In this document: positions 30,525 to 38,104 of the stretch, one piece after another
How the letters are laid out: every line of letters begins with the position of its first letter
How positions within the stretch are numbered: position 1 is the first letter of the stretch
DNA from: a virus
Strand: one strand, 5' to 3'
Length of the DNA stretch: 57,482 bases
Virus record (IMG/VR): IMGVR_UViG_3300010885_014528
Coordinates: 1-57,482 of that record
Notes under the pieces: model-generated
What the model was told of the DNA's origin: nothing
What the model saw: only the letters and a program-made list of their open reading frames with translations
Database searches by the model: none
Position numbers and translations under genes: made by a program

Positions 30525-31283
30525 TTAATCGTTAGTATCTTCCTTATAAATCGATAAAATTTCTTTTACAACTGGGTGTCTTTCCACATCTTGAGTTCCG
30601 AACCTAGCCATAGCAATCATACGATAATCACCTCCTTGTCCGTATAAATTGCAAAATTCTAGCAAGCCATTCTCACGTGGTCTATCTGCTTGATTTAAGT
30701 CTCCAGTCACTACCATACGACTACCTTCCCCGATACGAGTAAGCAACATTTTCATTTGACTAGCAGTTGTGTTTTGACACTCATCTGCTACAATAAAAGC
30801 GTTCTTAAAGGTTCGACCGCGCATCATTGCTAAAGGAGCAATCTCTATCACTCCATCCTCTAGCATGTCCGCAATTTCCTTTGGGTGGAAGTATTCTTCA
30901 AATACGTCCATAATAGGCCTTGTCCAAGGTTCCATCTTTTGATTCAATGTTCCTGGCAAAAACCCATGCTCTTCGTCTACTGATACAGCGGGCCGAGTTA
31001 TTATGATTTTACTAATCACCCCCTCTTTTAAGTTTTTAATGGCCATTTGTACACCCAACATAGTTTTACCCGTGCCCGCAGGCCCGATAGCAAAAACAAT
31101 ATATTTTCTGGGATTTTTTAACAGTTCTACATAAGTTTCCTGCGATAGGTTTCGAGGAATTATTTCAACCTGTTGCTTTCGTTTGAGATACGATTTGATT
31201 GCAATCAAATTGTTTCTGTCTGACTGGAAACGTGGATCACGTTCTTGTGTCAGATTTTTTTCATGTCTTCTGGTTCTAGGCAA
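30525..31283 (-). CDS. phoH: PhoH-like ATPase (TTG start)
   Basis: 252 residues. Walker A GPAGTGKT (67-74), Walker B FIVADECQNTTASQ and the TGDLNQ motif define PhoH. The start is TTG 31283: an excellent GGAGGG ribosome site lies 7 nt upstream, and no in-frame ATG exists nearby. PhoH proteins are RNA-associated ATPases induced by phosphate starvation in E. coli and are very common in aquatic phages, with unclear function. One of the few minus-strand genes here; ends at the shared bidirectional terminator. Confidence 0.9.
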   Translation of the reverse strand: MPRTRRHEKNLTQERDPRFQSDRNNLIAIKSYLKRKQQVEIIPRNLSQETYVELLKNPRKYIVFAIGPAGTGKTMLGVQMAIKNLKEGVISKIIITRPAVSVDEEHGFLPGTLNQKMEPWTRPIMDVFEEYFHPKEIADMLEDGVIEIAPLAMMRGRTFKNAFIVADECQNTTASQMKMLLTRIGEGSRMVVTGDLNQADRPRENGLLEFCNLYGQGGDYRMIAMARFGTQDVERHPVVKEILSIYKEDTND

Positions 31284-31394
31284 TTTTTACCCTCCGTTAA
31301 AGAAGAATGACCTGCACAGATATTTAAGACAGAACAATAAAACCAGCTTGAAATAGTCCAAAAACGAATCTTAAAGCCTTAAGGTTAAAAATAG

Positions 31395-31402
31395 CATAAA
31401 TA
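31395..31402 (+). promoter_or_regulatory. T4-late-like promoter CATAAATA
   Basis: 7/8 match to the T4 late box, about 30 nt before ATG 31425 with AAAAGG between. Upstream to 31284 is the phoH 5' region (minus strand), where no clear sigma-70 promoter was seen. Confidence 0.55.
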
Positions 31403-31424
31403 ATCAGTAAAAAGGCCCACCATC

Positions 31425-31952
31425 ATGCATGACATAGTAGACGTTATTAAAAACCTACAAACCTTAAGCGAGAACAACTCTGCGTTTAAAGTCCTCAAAG
31501 ACTTTGAAAGAGTTCTTGATGAATTAGATATCTACGTATTTAAAAATTGGGAAGATGGAGAATTAATTTCAGGTCCCGATGTTAGTCGTTATTCAGTGAC
31601 CTGCACATTTATGTGGGAGCGTAATGAAATGCCCGATCCACAGGGCGGAAAAAGATTAAATGAGTATGGTTGTAAAGTTATTTACAACAAAGAAAAAATA
31701 CTGGTTCCACGCAAAATTAAAGACCCCAGTGACTATCGGCCGGGCACAAAGAAAGGTAAGATTGATGCACATCCAGTTTGGCTTGTAAAAATTGAAATGC
31801 CTAAGAAATTAATGCAAGATGTTAGTATTGGAAAAGAAAACAAAGATAACAATCAAATGGCCGAATTAATGCGTTATAGCAACAACCCTATGACCACAGA
31901 TGCGGCAGCACAGGAGTCACCACAAGAAAATGTCCAACAACCAACCGCGTAA
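31425..31952 (+). CDS. virion structural protein of T4-like environmental phages
   Basis: 175 residues. VSRYSVTCTFMWERNEMPDP (54-73), PSDYRPGTKKGKI and PVWLVKIEMPKKLMQD are segments I associate with a virion protein of T4-like environmental phages. The N-terminus includes TLSE|N (13-17), compatible with prohead-protease processing. The C-terminus is disordered, Gln/Pro-rich. Late promoter upstream. Overlaps the next gene by 23 nt. Confidence 0.65.
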   Translation: MHDIVDVIKNLQTLSENNSAFKVLKDFERVLDELDIYVFKNWEDGELISGPDVSRYSVTCTFMWERNEMPDPQGGKRLNEYGCKVIYNKEKILVPRKIKDPSDYRPGTKKGKIDAHPVWLVKIEMPKKLMQDVSIGKENKDNNQMAELMRYSNNPMTTDAAAQESPQENVQQPTA

Positions 31953-32688
31953 ACTAACCGAAGGACTTCGTTCCAGCGACCTTAAAGATTTTGTGAATCC
32001 AGTATTCACCGTAGATCGATATAAGAGTAAGATGGGTGAGGACAGCGATATTGTTGTTCTAGGGTTCCGTGTCACAGAAAAGTACCCAGCAATGGACCTC
32101 ATGGAATTTGTCGAAAAAGGTTATAACTTTATTTTAGATGCTGATATAAGTGCTGGCGAAGAAAACGACGGTCAATATCAAGTGTTTGTAGAAATGGAAC
32201 GTACAACAAAATTGCCAGGACAGATGAGAGAGTTGCTCAGTGGACTTAGTCAACTCTGTGACTGCTATGATTGGAAATTTAGATACCAGCGATCTAATGG
32301 TGCTATTCCGTTTTCCGAAGAAAAGGTCATGGAACATATTCCGACTTCGGCAGGCGCATATAAAAGTAAAATTCTAGAAATTAAAAATCAAGAGGTAGGA
32401 AAGTTCTTTAATCAAGGAGCAATTGACAATGTATCTCTAGAAGAAGACGGTTCAATGACGTTTACTAAACCATTCTTTGGTAATCTCAAAATGAAATATG
32501 TTGCTATGGGTAAATATGATGAGATCAAAAATCAAGTACCCGGAGCTCTTAGCTTAGATGAAAATAGTCAGAGTCAAGTTTACTTTTTACAAAAATATCT
32601 AGGTAATTACGATATTGACAAAATTGGCGATAAGTTTCTTATTAGAAACGGCAACAAAGGAATAATAGTTCAAAAGGAGAGCTGGTAA
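31930..32688 (+). CDS. virion-associated protein
   Basis: 252 residues from ATG 31930 (AAGAAA upstream; an earlier frame start at 31900 is less likely). The N-terminus reads MSNNQPRKLTE|GLRSSDLKD, again with an LxE-G site. Alpha/beta core with AMDLMEFVEKGYNFILDADI. It always seems to travel with the preceding gene in related phages, by my recollection; exact role unknown. Confidence 0.6.
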   Translation: MSNNQPRKLTEGLRSSDLKDFVNPVFTVDRYKSKMGEDSDIVVLGFRVTEKYPAMDLMEFVEKGYNFILDADISAGEENDGQYQVFVEMERTTKLPGQMRELLSGLSQLCDCYDWKFRYQRSNGAIPFSEEKVMEHIPTSAGAYKSKILEIKNQEVGKFFNQGAIDNVSLEEDGSMTFTKPFFGNLKMKYVAMGKYDEIKNQVPGALSLDENSQSQVYFLQKYLGNYDIDKIGDKFLIRNGNKGIIVQKESW

Positions 32689-32690
32689 TT

Positions 32691-33167
32691 ATGTCACAAA
32701 TAATTTGGATGTTAAGTTTTATACCTGATTGGTTTTGGACTTTAGTATTGATATCTGGTATTCTAGGAACCCTAGCAACATGGGTTTTAAAGTTTATTCC
32801 GTTTGTTTCCGCTTATAGATTACCTATTCAGGTAGCCTCAATCATAGCATTAATAGTAGGTGTGTATTTCCAAGGCATAATTGCTAATGAAGCAAAGTGG
32901 CAAGACAAGATCGCAGATCTACAGAAACAAATTGTCGAAGCTGAAGTTAAGTCTAAAGAAACAAATGTTGTGGTTCAAGAAAAAATTGTCACAAAGACTA
33001 AAATAATCAAAGAAAAAGGCAAAGACATTGTTAACTACATTGATAGAGAAATTGTTAAGAAAGAAGAAATTATCAAGTACATTGAGCAGTGTCCTGTTCC
33101 TAAAGAAATAATCGATCTGCATAACCAAGCAGTCGATTTAAACAAAGCGGCGGAGGGTAAGAAATGA
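32691..33167 (+). CDS. i-spanin-like (Rz-like) inner-membrane protein
   Basis: 158 residues. Two N-terminal hydrophobic helices (about 5-35 and 43-65) are followed by a long coiled coil (KIADLQKQIVEAEVKSKETN; KTKIIKEKGKDIV; IVKKEEIIKYIEQC) that would span the periplasm. Its stop overlaps the start of a small lipoprotein, the usual Rz/Rz1 layout. Spanins fuse inner and outer membrane in the last step of lysis. Classical Rz has one membrane helix, so this one is slightly unusual. Confidence 0.68.
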   Translation: MSQIIWMLSFIPDWFWTLVLISGILGTLATWVLKFIPFVSAYRLPIQVASIIALIVGVYFQGIIANEAKWQDKIADLQKQIVEAEVKSKETNVVVQEKIVTKTKIIKEKGKDIVNYIDREIVKKEEIIKYIEQCPVPKEIIDLHNQAVDLNKAAEGKK

Positions 33168-33430
33168 AATACCTTGCTCTAATTATAACTACCCTGCTAG
33201 TAGGATGCTCAACTGCTGTGCCAATCAAACCAGCATTTCCAGAAGTACCTCAAGTATTAAAAGAAAAATGTGAAAATCTTAAAAAGATTGAAGGCGACAA
33301 AGTAGCTATAACAGAGATGTTAAAAGTTGTAATTCATAACTATACATTATACTACGAATGTTCAACTAAAGTTGAAGGATGGCAAGAGTGGTATAACATG
33401 CAGAAGAAAATATACGAAAGTGTCAAATGA
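33164..33430 (+). CDS. o-spanin-like (Rz1-like) lipoprotein
   Basis: 88 residues. Signal peptide with lipobox LLVGC (Cys15), then a Pro-rich stretch (VPIKPAFPEVPQV) typical of Rz1-type outer-membrane spanins, and a helical C-terminus. It overlaps the i-spanin gene by 4 nt. First of three lipoproteins in tandem. Confidence 0.7.
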   Translation: MKYLALIITTLLVGCSTAVPIKPAFPEVPQVLKEKCENLKKIEGDKVAITEMLKVVIHNYTLYYECSTKVEGWQEWYNMQKKIYESVK

Positions 33431-33687
33431 AAATAATATTTCTAGCATTGTTGTTATCCGGATGTGCCACAACCTCAAATTATCAAATCTACACGGATAC
33501 ACAGAAAAATTTAAATAAAGATTATACAATGGCAGAATTAGCAAGAATTTCAGCATTAACCGAAATTGTAAAAGATTCAACAGATGTTAGTATTCGTATA
33601 CAGGCTATAAAAGCACTACAAGAAATACAGCGTACCAAAAGACCGTTGGTTATAGAACAGCCAAAGAAAAATATATTCGGATTTTAA
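33427..33687 (+). CDS. small lipoprotein
   Basis: 86 residues. Lipobox LLLSGC (Cys13) after a short signal peptide, then a helical domain. Unrecognised. It overlaps the Rz1-like gene by 4 nt. It may be a second outer-membrane lysis factor or a superinfection-exclusion lipoprotein. Confidence 0.62.
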   Translation: MKIIFLALLLSGCATTSNYQIYTDTQKNLNKDYTMAELARISALTEIVKDSTDVSIRIQAIKALQEIQRTKRPLVIEQPKKNIFGF

Positions 33688-33701
33688 TAAGATAAAATAA
33701 C

Positions 33702-34112
33702 ATGAAAAAATTATTAGTATTATTAGCTATTGTATCATTAACCGGATGCTCGACTGTAGACATGCTCAAAGAAACGTTTTTGATGAAGTATGATACCAAC
33801 GAATACGCACAAATATCAGCTATAAGAACCACAGCAGAGTTATCTAAAGAATCTTGTGACAAGCCAGAAGAGTCAAAAGTTAATGCAACAACGTTAACAC
33901 ATCAAACAGCCTTGTTTAAGAACCACACAGAATTCCTACCCTACAACAGTAAAGTAATTGCTGCCGCAGGGGAACTAGACAAAATAGCAACAGGATTATT
34001 AACACAATACCAAAAAGGTGCTGTTAGCACTGTATTTTGTAAAATTAAATTCGGATCAGTAGCACAGTCTGCCGAAACTATGCAAAAAATTATAGGAGCA
34101 AAACCAAGATGA
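33702..34112 (+). CDS. lipoprotein
   Basis: 136 residues. Signal peptide MKKLLVLLAIVSLTGC with lipobox Cys16, then a mature helical domain with Cys in KESCDKPEE and STVFCKIKF that could form a disulfide. Unrecognised. Third lipoprotein in the lysis region. ATGA overlap downstream. Confidence 0.65.
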   Translation: MKKLLVLLAIVSLTGCSTVDMLKETFLMKYDTNEYAQISAIRTTAELSKESCDKPEESKVNATTLTHQTALFKNHTEFLPYNSKVIAAAGELDKIATGLLTQYQKGAVSTVFCKIKFGSVAQSAETMQKIIGAKPR

Positions 34113-34396
34113 CAACTGAAACAATAAACGTAATACCAGCAGTACAAGAACTTGCTGATACAATACATCCAATGATGAACACCCAGACTATAAATTTATA
34201 TTTTTCAGGGATTCGAGTATTTCAATTAACAGATGCTATTCAAAAAGGCGAAATTGATTATACTGAACTTGCTAGTTCGCTGGTTGAGATCCGTGCCAAA
34301 GCCAACGCCGAAGCTAAAGAACACGAACAAGAACTACTTGTTGTGTTAAACGAAGCCATAGATGGACTAATTGCATTAGCTCAACCAGCTGAGTAA
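34109..34396 (+). CDS. small helical protein of the lysis region
   Basis: 95 residues, helical. The C-terminal LLVVLNEAIDGLIALAQ resembles LQTLNTAINGLINIAK-type residues of the next gene's product, so the two are probably paralogues. No signal peptide. Function unknown. Confidence 0.6.
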   Translation: MTTETINVIPAVQELADTIHPMMNTQTINLYFSGIRVFQLTDAIQKGEIDYTELASSLVEIRAKANAEAKEHEQELLVVLNEAIDGLIALAQPAE

Positions 34397-34409
34397 TTAG
34401 AAAAATATT

Positions 34410-34664
34410 ATGAGTATCGAATACAATCAAAGCCTTTTAGCAAGTATTACTACTGCTCGTGCAGACATAAATGCTGCCGCCTCAGCTGTGCAACAGTACA
34501 CAGAAATGTGTAAAACTGGACAAATAAGTAAAGAAGAATATGCTGAATTAATTGCAGATATACAGCGGCAGATAAACATTCAAACAAGTATGGCAGAATT
34601 AGAAGCTATGCAAACATTAAATACAGCCATTAATGGATTGATTAATATTGCCAAAATGGTATAA
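34410..34664 (+). CDS. small helical protein, paralogue of the preceding gene
   Basis: 84 residues, helical, with GQISKEEYAELIADIQRQ (36-53) and a C-terminus like that of the 34109 product. It lies directly before the endolysin gene. A cytosolic regulator of lysis is possible; not shown. Confidence 0.6.
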   Translation: MSIEYNQSLLASITTARADINAAASAVQQYTEMCKTGQISKEEYAELIADIQRQINIQTSMAELEAMQTLNTAINGLINIAKMV

Positions 34665-34672
34665 GGATAGAC

Positions 34673-35296
34673 ATGTCAGATTTTATTTTAACAAAAGAAC
34701 AATTAGCACAAATCATACCAAGAAATCCTCATAAAGATTATTGGTATCATGCACTAGAGCAGGCGTTGCCTGATTATGAGATTAATACACCACCGCGTGT
34801 AGCGGCTTTCCTAGCACAATGCGCACATGAGTCAGGAGAGTTTGTATTCTTACAAGAAAATTTAAACTATAAAGCAGAAAGCCTAATGCGTGTATGGCCA
34901 CGATACTTTCCAAATATAGAAGTTGCTCGTCAATATGCACATAAGCCTGAAATGATTGCCAACAGAGCATACGCTAATCGCATGGGTAATGGCCCAGAAG
35001 AAACAGGTGATGGTTGGGCACATTGTGGGCGTGGCTTAATTCAGTTAACAGGACGTAGTAATTATCAAGCATTTGCTGATAGTATCGAAACACCTATTCA
35101 AGATATTCCGCATTATCTAGCAACATTTGAAGGTGCTGTACAATCAGCATGCTGGTTCTGGGAAAACAATAACCTAAACAAGTGGGCAGATCAAGGCGAT
35201 ATGCTAACATTAACTAAGAAAATCAACGGCGGTACACTAGGTTTAGACGACCGCATTAAACATTTTAACCATGTACTCCACGTTTTAGGTGCTTAA
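34673..35296 (+). CDS. GH19 (chitinase/lysozyme-like) endolysin
   Basis: 207 residues. The family 19 catalytic Glu53 is in QCAHESGEF (49-57), and GRGLIQLTGRSNY (about 119-131) plus the late KKINGGTLGLDDR are further signature segments. In phages this fold cleaves peptidoglycan rather than chitin. No signal peptide or SAR helix, so it depends on a holin. Spanin-like genes lie upstream and a holin-like gene downstream (35927). Confidence 0.9.
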   Translation: MSDFILTKEQLAQIIPRNPHKDYWYHALEQALPDYEINTPPRVAAFLAQCAHESGEFVFLQENLNYKAESLMRVWPRYFPNIEVARQYAHKPEMIANRAYANRMGNGPEETGDGWAHCGRGLIQLTGRSNYQAFADSIETPIQDIPHYLATFEGAVQSACWFWENNNLNKWADQGDMLTLTKKINGGTLGLDDRIKHFNHVLHVLGA

Positions 35297-35304
35297 AATA
35301 AATA
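35297..35304 (+). promoter_or_regulatory. possible late-type box AATAAATA
   Basis: 7/8 match to TATAAATA, followed by AAGGAA and ATG 35327. Confidence 0.4.
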
Positions 35305-35326
35305 TTAGTATACAAAGGAATTTGAA

Positions 35327-35917
35327 ATGGCTTTAATAGACTCAGTATTAAATTTAATTACAAAACAACCAAAAGATCCGGACGCTCCTAAGCCTCCAGT
35401 CGGATCACGTTCAGAGCGTGAAGCAAAACTAAAAGACAAAGCAGGTATGGTTATTTCTGTATTTGCATTGTTGTTAGCAGTTAACTCTTGGTACGGTGGC
35501 AATCTAAGCAGTAAAACCTTAAACAACACAATTTCAGCAAACAATGTTTGGGCGTTCTACCAAGCCAAGAGCATTAAACAAACTCTTGCCGAGCAATCAT
35601 TAGACGATGCTACATATCGTAAAGATACAGCAAAGGCAGAAAAATTACAGGCTAAGATTGATCGGTACGAAAGTGATCCTAAAACAGGCGAAGGTAAGAA
35701 AGAGCTAATGGAGAAAGCACGAGCATTAGAAGCAGAACGTGACGAAGCCAAAAAGCGTAGTCCATGGATTGGTTATGCAAGTACCATGTATCAATTGAGC
35801 ATTGTTGTACTATCAGCAAGTATTCTAGCAGTTAGCATGGCTATGTTCTGGGGTAGTTTCTTTGTTGCTGGGCTAGGCATGTTGCTGTCGGCACAAGGTG
35901 TGTTCTTATTTTTCTAA
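35327..35917 (+). CDS. DUF4337-like membrane protein
   Basis: 196 residues. One N-terminal membrane helix (about 44-58), then NNVWAFYQAKSIKQTLAEQ and a long coiled-coil (about 70-145), then two C-terminal helices (about 150-195). This layout and the WAFYQAKSIKQ motif fit the DUF4337 family. Such proteins have no known activity. Between endolysin and holin-like gene, so a role in lysis or membrane remodelling is plausible. Confidence 0.7.
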   Translation: MALIDSVLNLITKQPKDPDAPKPPVGSRSEREAKLKDKAGMVISVFALLLAVNSWYGGNLSSKTLNNTISANNVWAFYQAKSIKQTLAEQSLDDATYRKDTAKAEKLQAKIDRYESDPKTGEGKKELMEKARALEAERDEAKKRSPWIGYASTMYQLSIVVLSASILAVSMAMFWGSFFVAGLGMLLSAQGVFLFF

Positions 35918-35926
35918 GGAAATAAA

Positions 35927-36490
35927 ATGTCAGAAGAAGTTAACAGCGAAAGCGACAAGAAAAAAGAAGATTGGATGAACTCAAAATGGCGTCCAATGAT
36001 GGGTTGGATGTACATGTTAATCTGTACTATGGACATGGTAGTATTTCCAGTATTATGGAGTTTATTACAGGCTACAACACACACTGCAATTACACAATGG
36101 AATCCGCTAACACTGCAAGGTGCTGGCTTATTCCACATTGCAATGGGTGCAGTTCTTGGTATTGCGGCATTTGGTCGTACACAAGAAAAACTACAAGGAG
36201 CAAACAATGGCGGAGCACAAACATCAGCAACAGGATTTGCGACCGGGTCTTCAACATTTAGCCCACCTGCAACAGGAGGCTTCGGCAACTCCGGCAGCTT
36301 TGGTTCACCAGCACCAAGCGCAGGAGGCTTTAGTGGCAATTCAGGATTTGGAGCGCCAACGTCTAGCCCAGTTAATCCAGCACCGGGTTGGGGAACAACT
36401 CCCATTTCAACAACGCCAGGAACAGTAGATGTTCAAGTAGGCTTTGGCGGAAAGCCGGCTCCAACACAACCATCATTCCCAGCAATTTAA
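35927..36490 (+). CDS. 3-TM holin-family-like protein with long low-complexity tail
   Basis: 187 residues. KWRPMMGWMYMLICTMDMVV (about 20-39) and the later LFHIAMGAVLGIAAFGRTQEKL (about 66-87) match the GTA_holin_3TM pattern of phage and gene-transfer-agent holins. Residues 90-187 form a Gly/Ser/Pro/Phe-rich disordered tail with repeats such as FGSPAPSAGGF. Holins form inner-membrane holes that release the endolysin. The tail is unusually long. Confidence 0.7.
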   Translation: MSEEVNSESDKKKEDWMNSKWRPMMGWMYMLICTMDMVVFPVLWSLLQATTHTAITQWNPLTLQGAGLFHIAMGAVLGIAAFGRTQEKLQGANNGGAQTSATGFATGSSTFSPPATGGFGNSGSFGSPAPSAGGFSGNSGFGAPTSSPVNPAPGWGTTPISTTPGTVDVQVGFGGKPAPTQPSFPAI

Positions 36491-36501
36491 AGGAAAATAA
36501 A

Positions 36502-36708
36502 ATGAAAAATATTATATTTGTAGCAGGTCTATGTTTAGCATTATCCGGTACGGCATTTGCCGAGGCCGAAGTCAAAGAAGTTTGTCACGATAAAGTAGAC
36601 AAAGCAGGTAAGCCAGTTATGAAAGATGGCAAAGCAGTTCAGGAATGTAAAAAGATCAAGGTACACAAGAAATTAGAGGGTACCGATATTCCAGAGAAAA
36701 AGAAATAA
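36502..36708 (+). CDS. small periplasmic protein
   Basis: 68 residues from ATG 36502, with AAAGGA upstream. A cleavable signal peptide (MKNIIFVAGLCLALSGTAFA) is followed by a short Lys-rich mature part with two Cys. Unrecognised. Last gene of the lysis region. Confidence 0.65.
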   Translation: MKNIIFVAGLCLALSGTAFAEAEVKEVCHDKVDKAGKPVMKDGKAVQECKKIKVHKKLEGTDIPEKKK

Positions 36709-36715
36709 TCAATAC

Positions 36716-36744
36716 TTGACTCTTACCAAAAGGTATAGTATAAT
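36716..36744 (+). promoter_or_regulatory. sigma-70 promoter inside a large inverted repeat
   Basis: TTGACT (36716-36721) and TATAAT (36739-36744), 17-bp spacer. The -10 forms the end of the left arm of the repeat at 36729-36763. The leader before ATG 36771 is about 20 nt and has no ribosome site. Confidence 0.78.
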
Positions 36745-36763
36745 TAAGTTATATTATACCTTT
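36729..36763 (+). terminator. 15-bp imperfect hairpin overlapping the dnaJ promoter
   Basis: Arms 36729-36743 and 36749-36763 pair over 15 positions with one mismatch and a 5-nt loop (TTAAG); the right arm ends in TTTATTCTTT. It would terminate upstream transcription, while RNA started at about 36751 lacks the left arm. A repressor operator is the alternative. Confidence 0.55.
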
Positions 36764-36770
36764 ATTCTTT

Positions 36771-37604
36771 ATGACAGACTATTATTCAATCCTTGGCGTT
36801 GGCAAAAATGCCGACCAAAATGAGATCAAGCAGGCCTATAGGAAAATGGCCGCAAAGCATCATCCCGATCGAGGTGGGAATACTGCTGAATTTCAAAAAA
36901 TACAATCAGCGTATGACACACTCGGTGATCCACAAAAACGTCAACAATACGATAATCCTCAACCGCAATTTGGTGGCGGGCACTTTGGAGGTGGGATGCC
37001 TCCGGGCTTTGATGATATTTTTGCACAGTTTGCAGGGTTTGGTGGGCCACAATTTGGGTTTGGGTTTAGGCAACAACAGCCACCTCGTAATAAAACACTT
37101 AACATACAAACTACTATAACATTAGAAGAAGCATTTGAAGGCAAAGATTTAATTGCCAACCTTACACTACCTAGCGGAAAAAATCAAACTATCGAAGTTA
37201 AAATTCCTGCAGGGGTCCAAGACGGAATGACATTAAGACTAAATGGGATGGGAGACGATAGTATCCCTAATCAACCTCGTGGGGATATACATCTTACCAT
37301 TAACATTCACAATCACAGTGTATTCCGCAGAGAAGGCGACGATCTTATAATGCCTTTAAAAATTAATGCCATCGATGCTATGTTAGGCAAGACTGTTAAA
37401 ATTAAAAGCATAGACGGCAAACAACTAGAAGTTAATGTTAATCCCGGAACACAACATGGTCAAGTATTGGCATTGCAAGGATACGGTATGCCTAATATCA
37501 ACGATAATAGATATCTAGGACGACTATTGTTGCCTGTCGAAATAGAAATACCAGCCAATCTTTCCGAAGCTCAAAAAGATCTTTTGAAGAAGGTCTTTAT
37601 CTAA
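36771..37604 (+). CDS. DnaJ/CbpA-like J-domain co-chaperone
   Basis: 277 residues. J domain at 1-65 with HPD in AAKHHPDRGG (about 29-38). A Gly/Phe-rich linker (GGGHFGGGMPPGF) follows, then the two C-terminal substrate-binding beta domains (LEEAFEGKDL; LPSGKNQTIEVKIPAGVQDG). There is no Cys-rich zinc-finger domain, so it is CbpA-type. It stimulates Hsp70 (host DnaK). Linked by one-nt overlap to peptide deformylase, with ClpA next: a phage proteostasis operon. Confidence 0.9.
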   Translation: MTDYYSILGVGKNADQNEIKQAYRKMAAKHHPDRGGNTAEFQKIQSAYDTLGDPQKRQQYDNPQPQFGGGHFGGGMPPGFDDIFAQFAGFGGPQFGFGFRQQQPPRNKTLNIQTTITLEEAFEGKDLIANLTLPSGKNQTIEVKIPAGVQDGMTLRLNGMGDDSIPNQPRGDIHLTINIHNHSVFRREGDDLIMPLKINAIDAMLGKTVKIKSIDGKQLEVNVNPGTQHGQVLALQGYGMPNINDNRYLGRLLLPVEIEIPANLSEAQKDLLKKVFI

Positions 37605-38098
37605 TGTTGTCCATAGTTAAATTTCCCAATCCTGTCTTACGACAAAAAGTTGAAGAATTTGATTTTGAAAACTGTATCTTAGATCCAGTTAAATTAGAAC
37701 AAGAGCTAATTGAAACCATGTTAGCCTACGACGGCATTGGCCTGGCCGCAGTACAAGTTGGGATAACCTTACGTGTGTTTGTTATGGGGCATCGAGACAA
37801 TCCAGATGCCGCACAGGCATTCTTTAATCCTATAGTAGTTGCCACAGTTGATGAAATAGAAGACTTGGAAGAAGGATGTTTGAGTTTTCCCGGAATATAT
37901 GTTAATATTAAACGTCCTAAGAAGATACTTGCTCGCTGGCAAAACTCCCAAGGTGAGTGGCAAGAAAGTGAGTTTGACGGATATAACTGTAAATGTTTTT
38001 TACACGAATTAGACCATTTAGAAGGTATTGTATTCCAAGATAGAGTAAGTACATTAAAATGGGCGTTAGCAATTAAAAAGAATAAAAAAAGGAAATAA
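37604..38098 (+). CDS. def: peptide deformylase
   Basis: 164 residues. All three motifs are visible: GIGLAAVQVG (45-54), EEGCLSFPG (about 88-96, metal Cys) and FLHELDHLEG (about 127-136, HExxH-type). It removes the formyl group from new proteins; aquatic phages carry it often. Slight oddity: VQVG where bacterial enzymes have P/AQ-x-G. In operon with DnaJ and ClpA. Confidence 0.93.
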   Translation: MLSIVKFPNPVLRQKVEEFDFENCILDPVKLEQELIETMLAYDGIGLAAVQVGITLRVFVMGHRDNPDAAQAFFNPIVVATVDEIEDLEEGCLSFPGIYVNIKRPKKILARWQNSQGEWQESEFDGYNCKCFLHELDHLEGIVFQDRVSTLKWALAIKKNKKRK

Positions 38099-38104
38099 GC
38101 TGTA

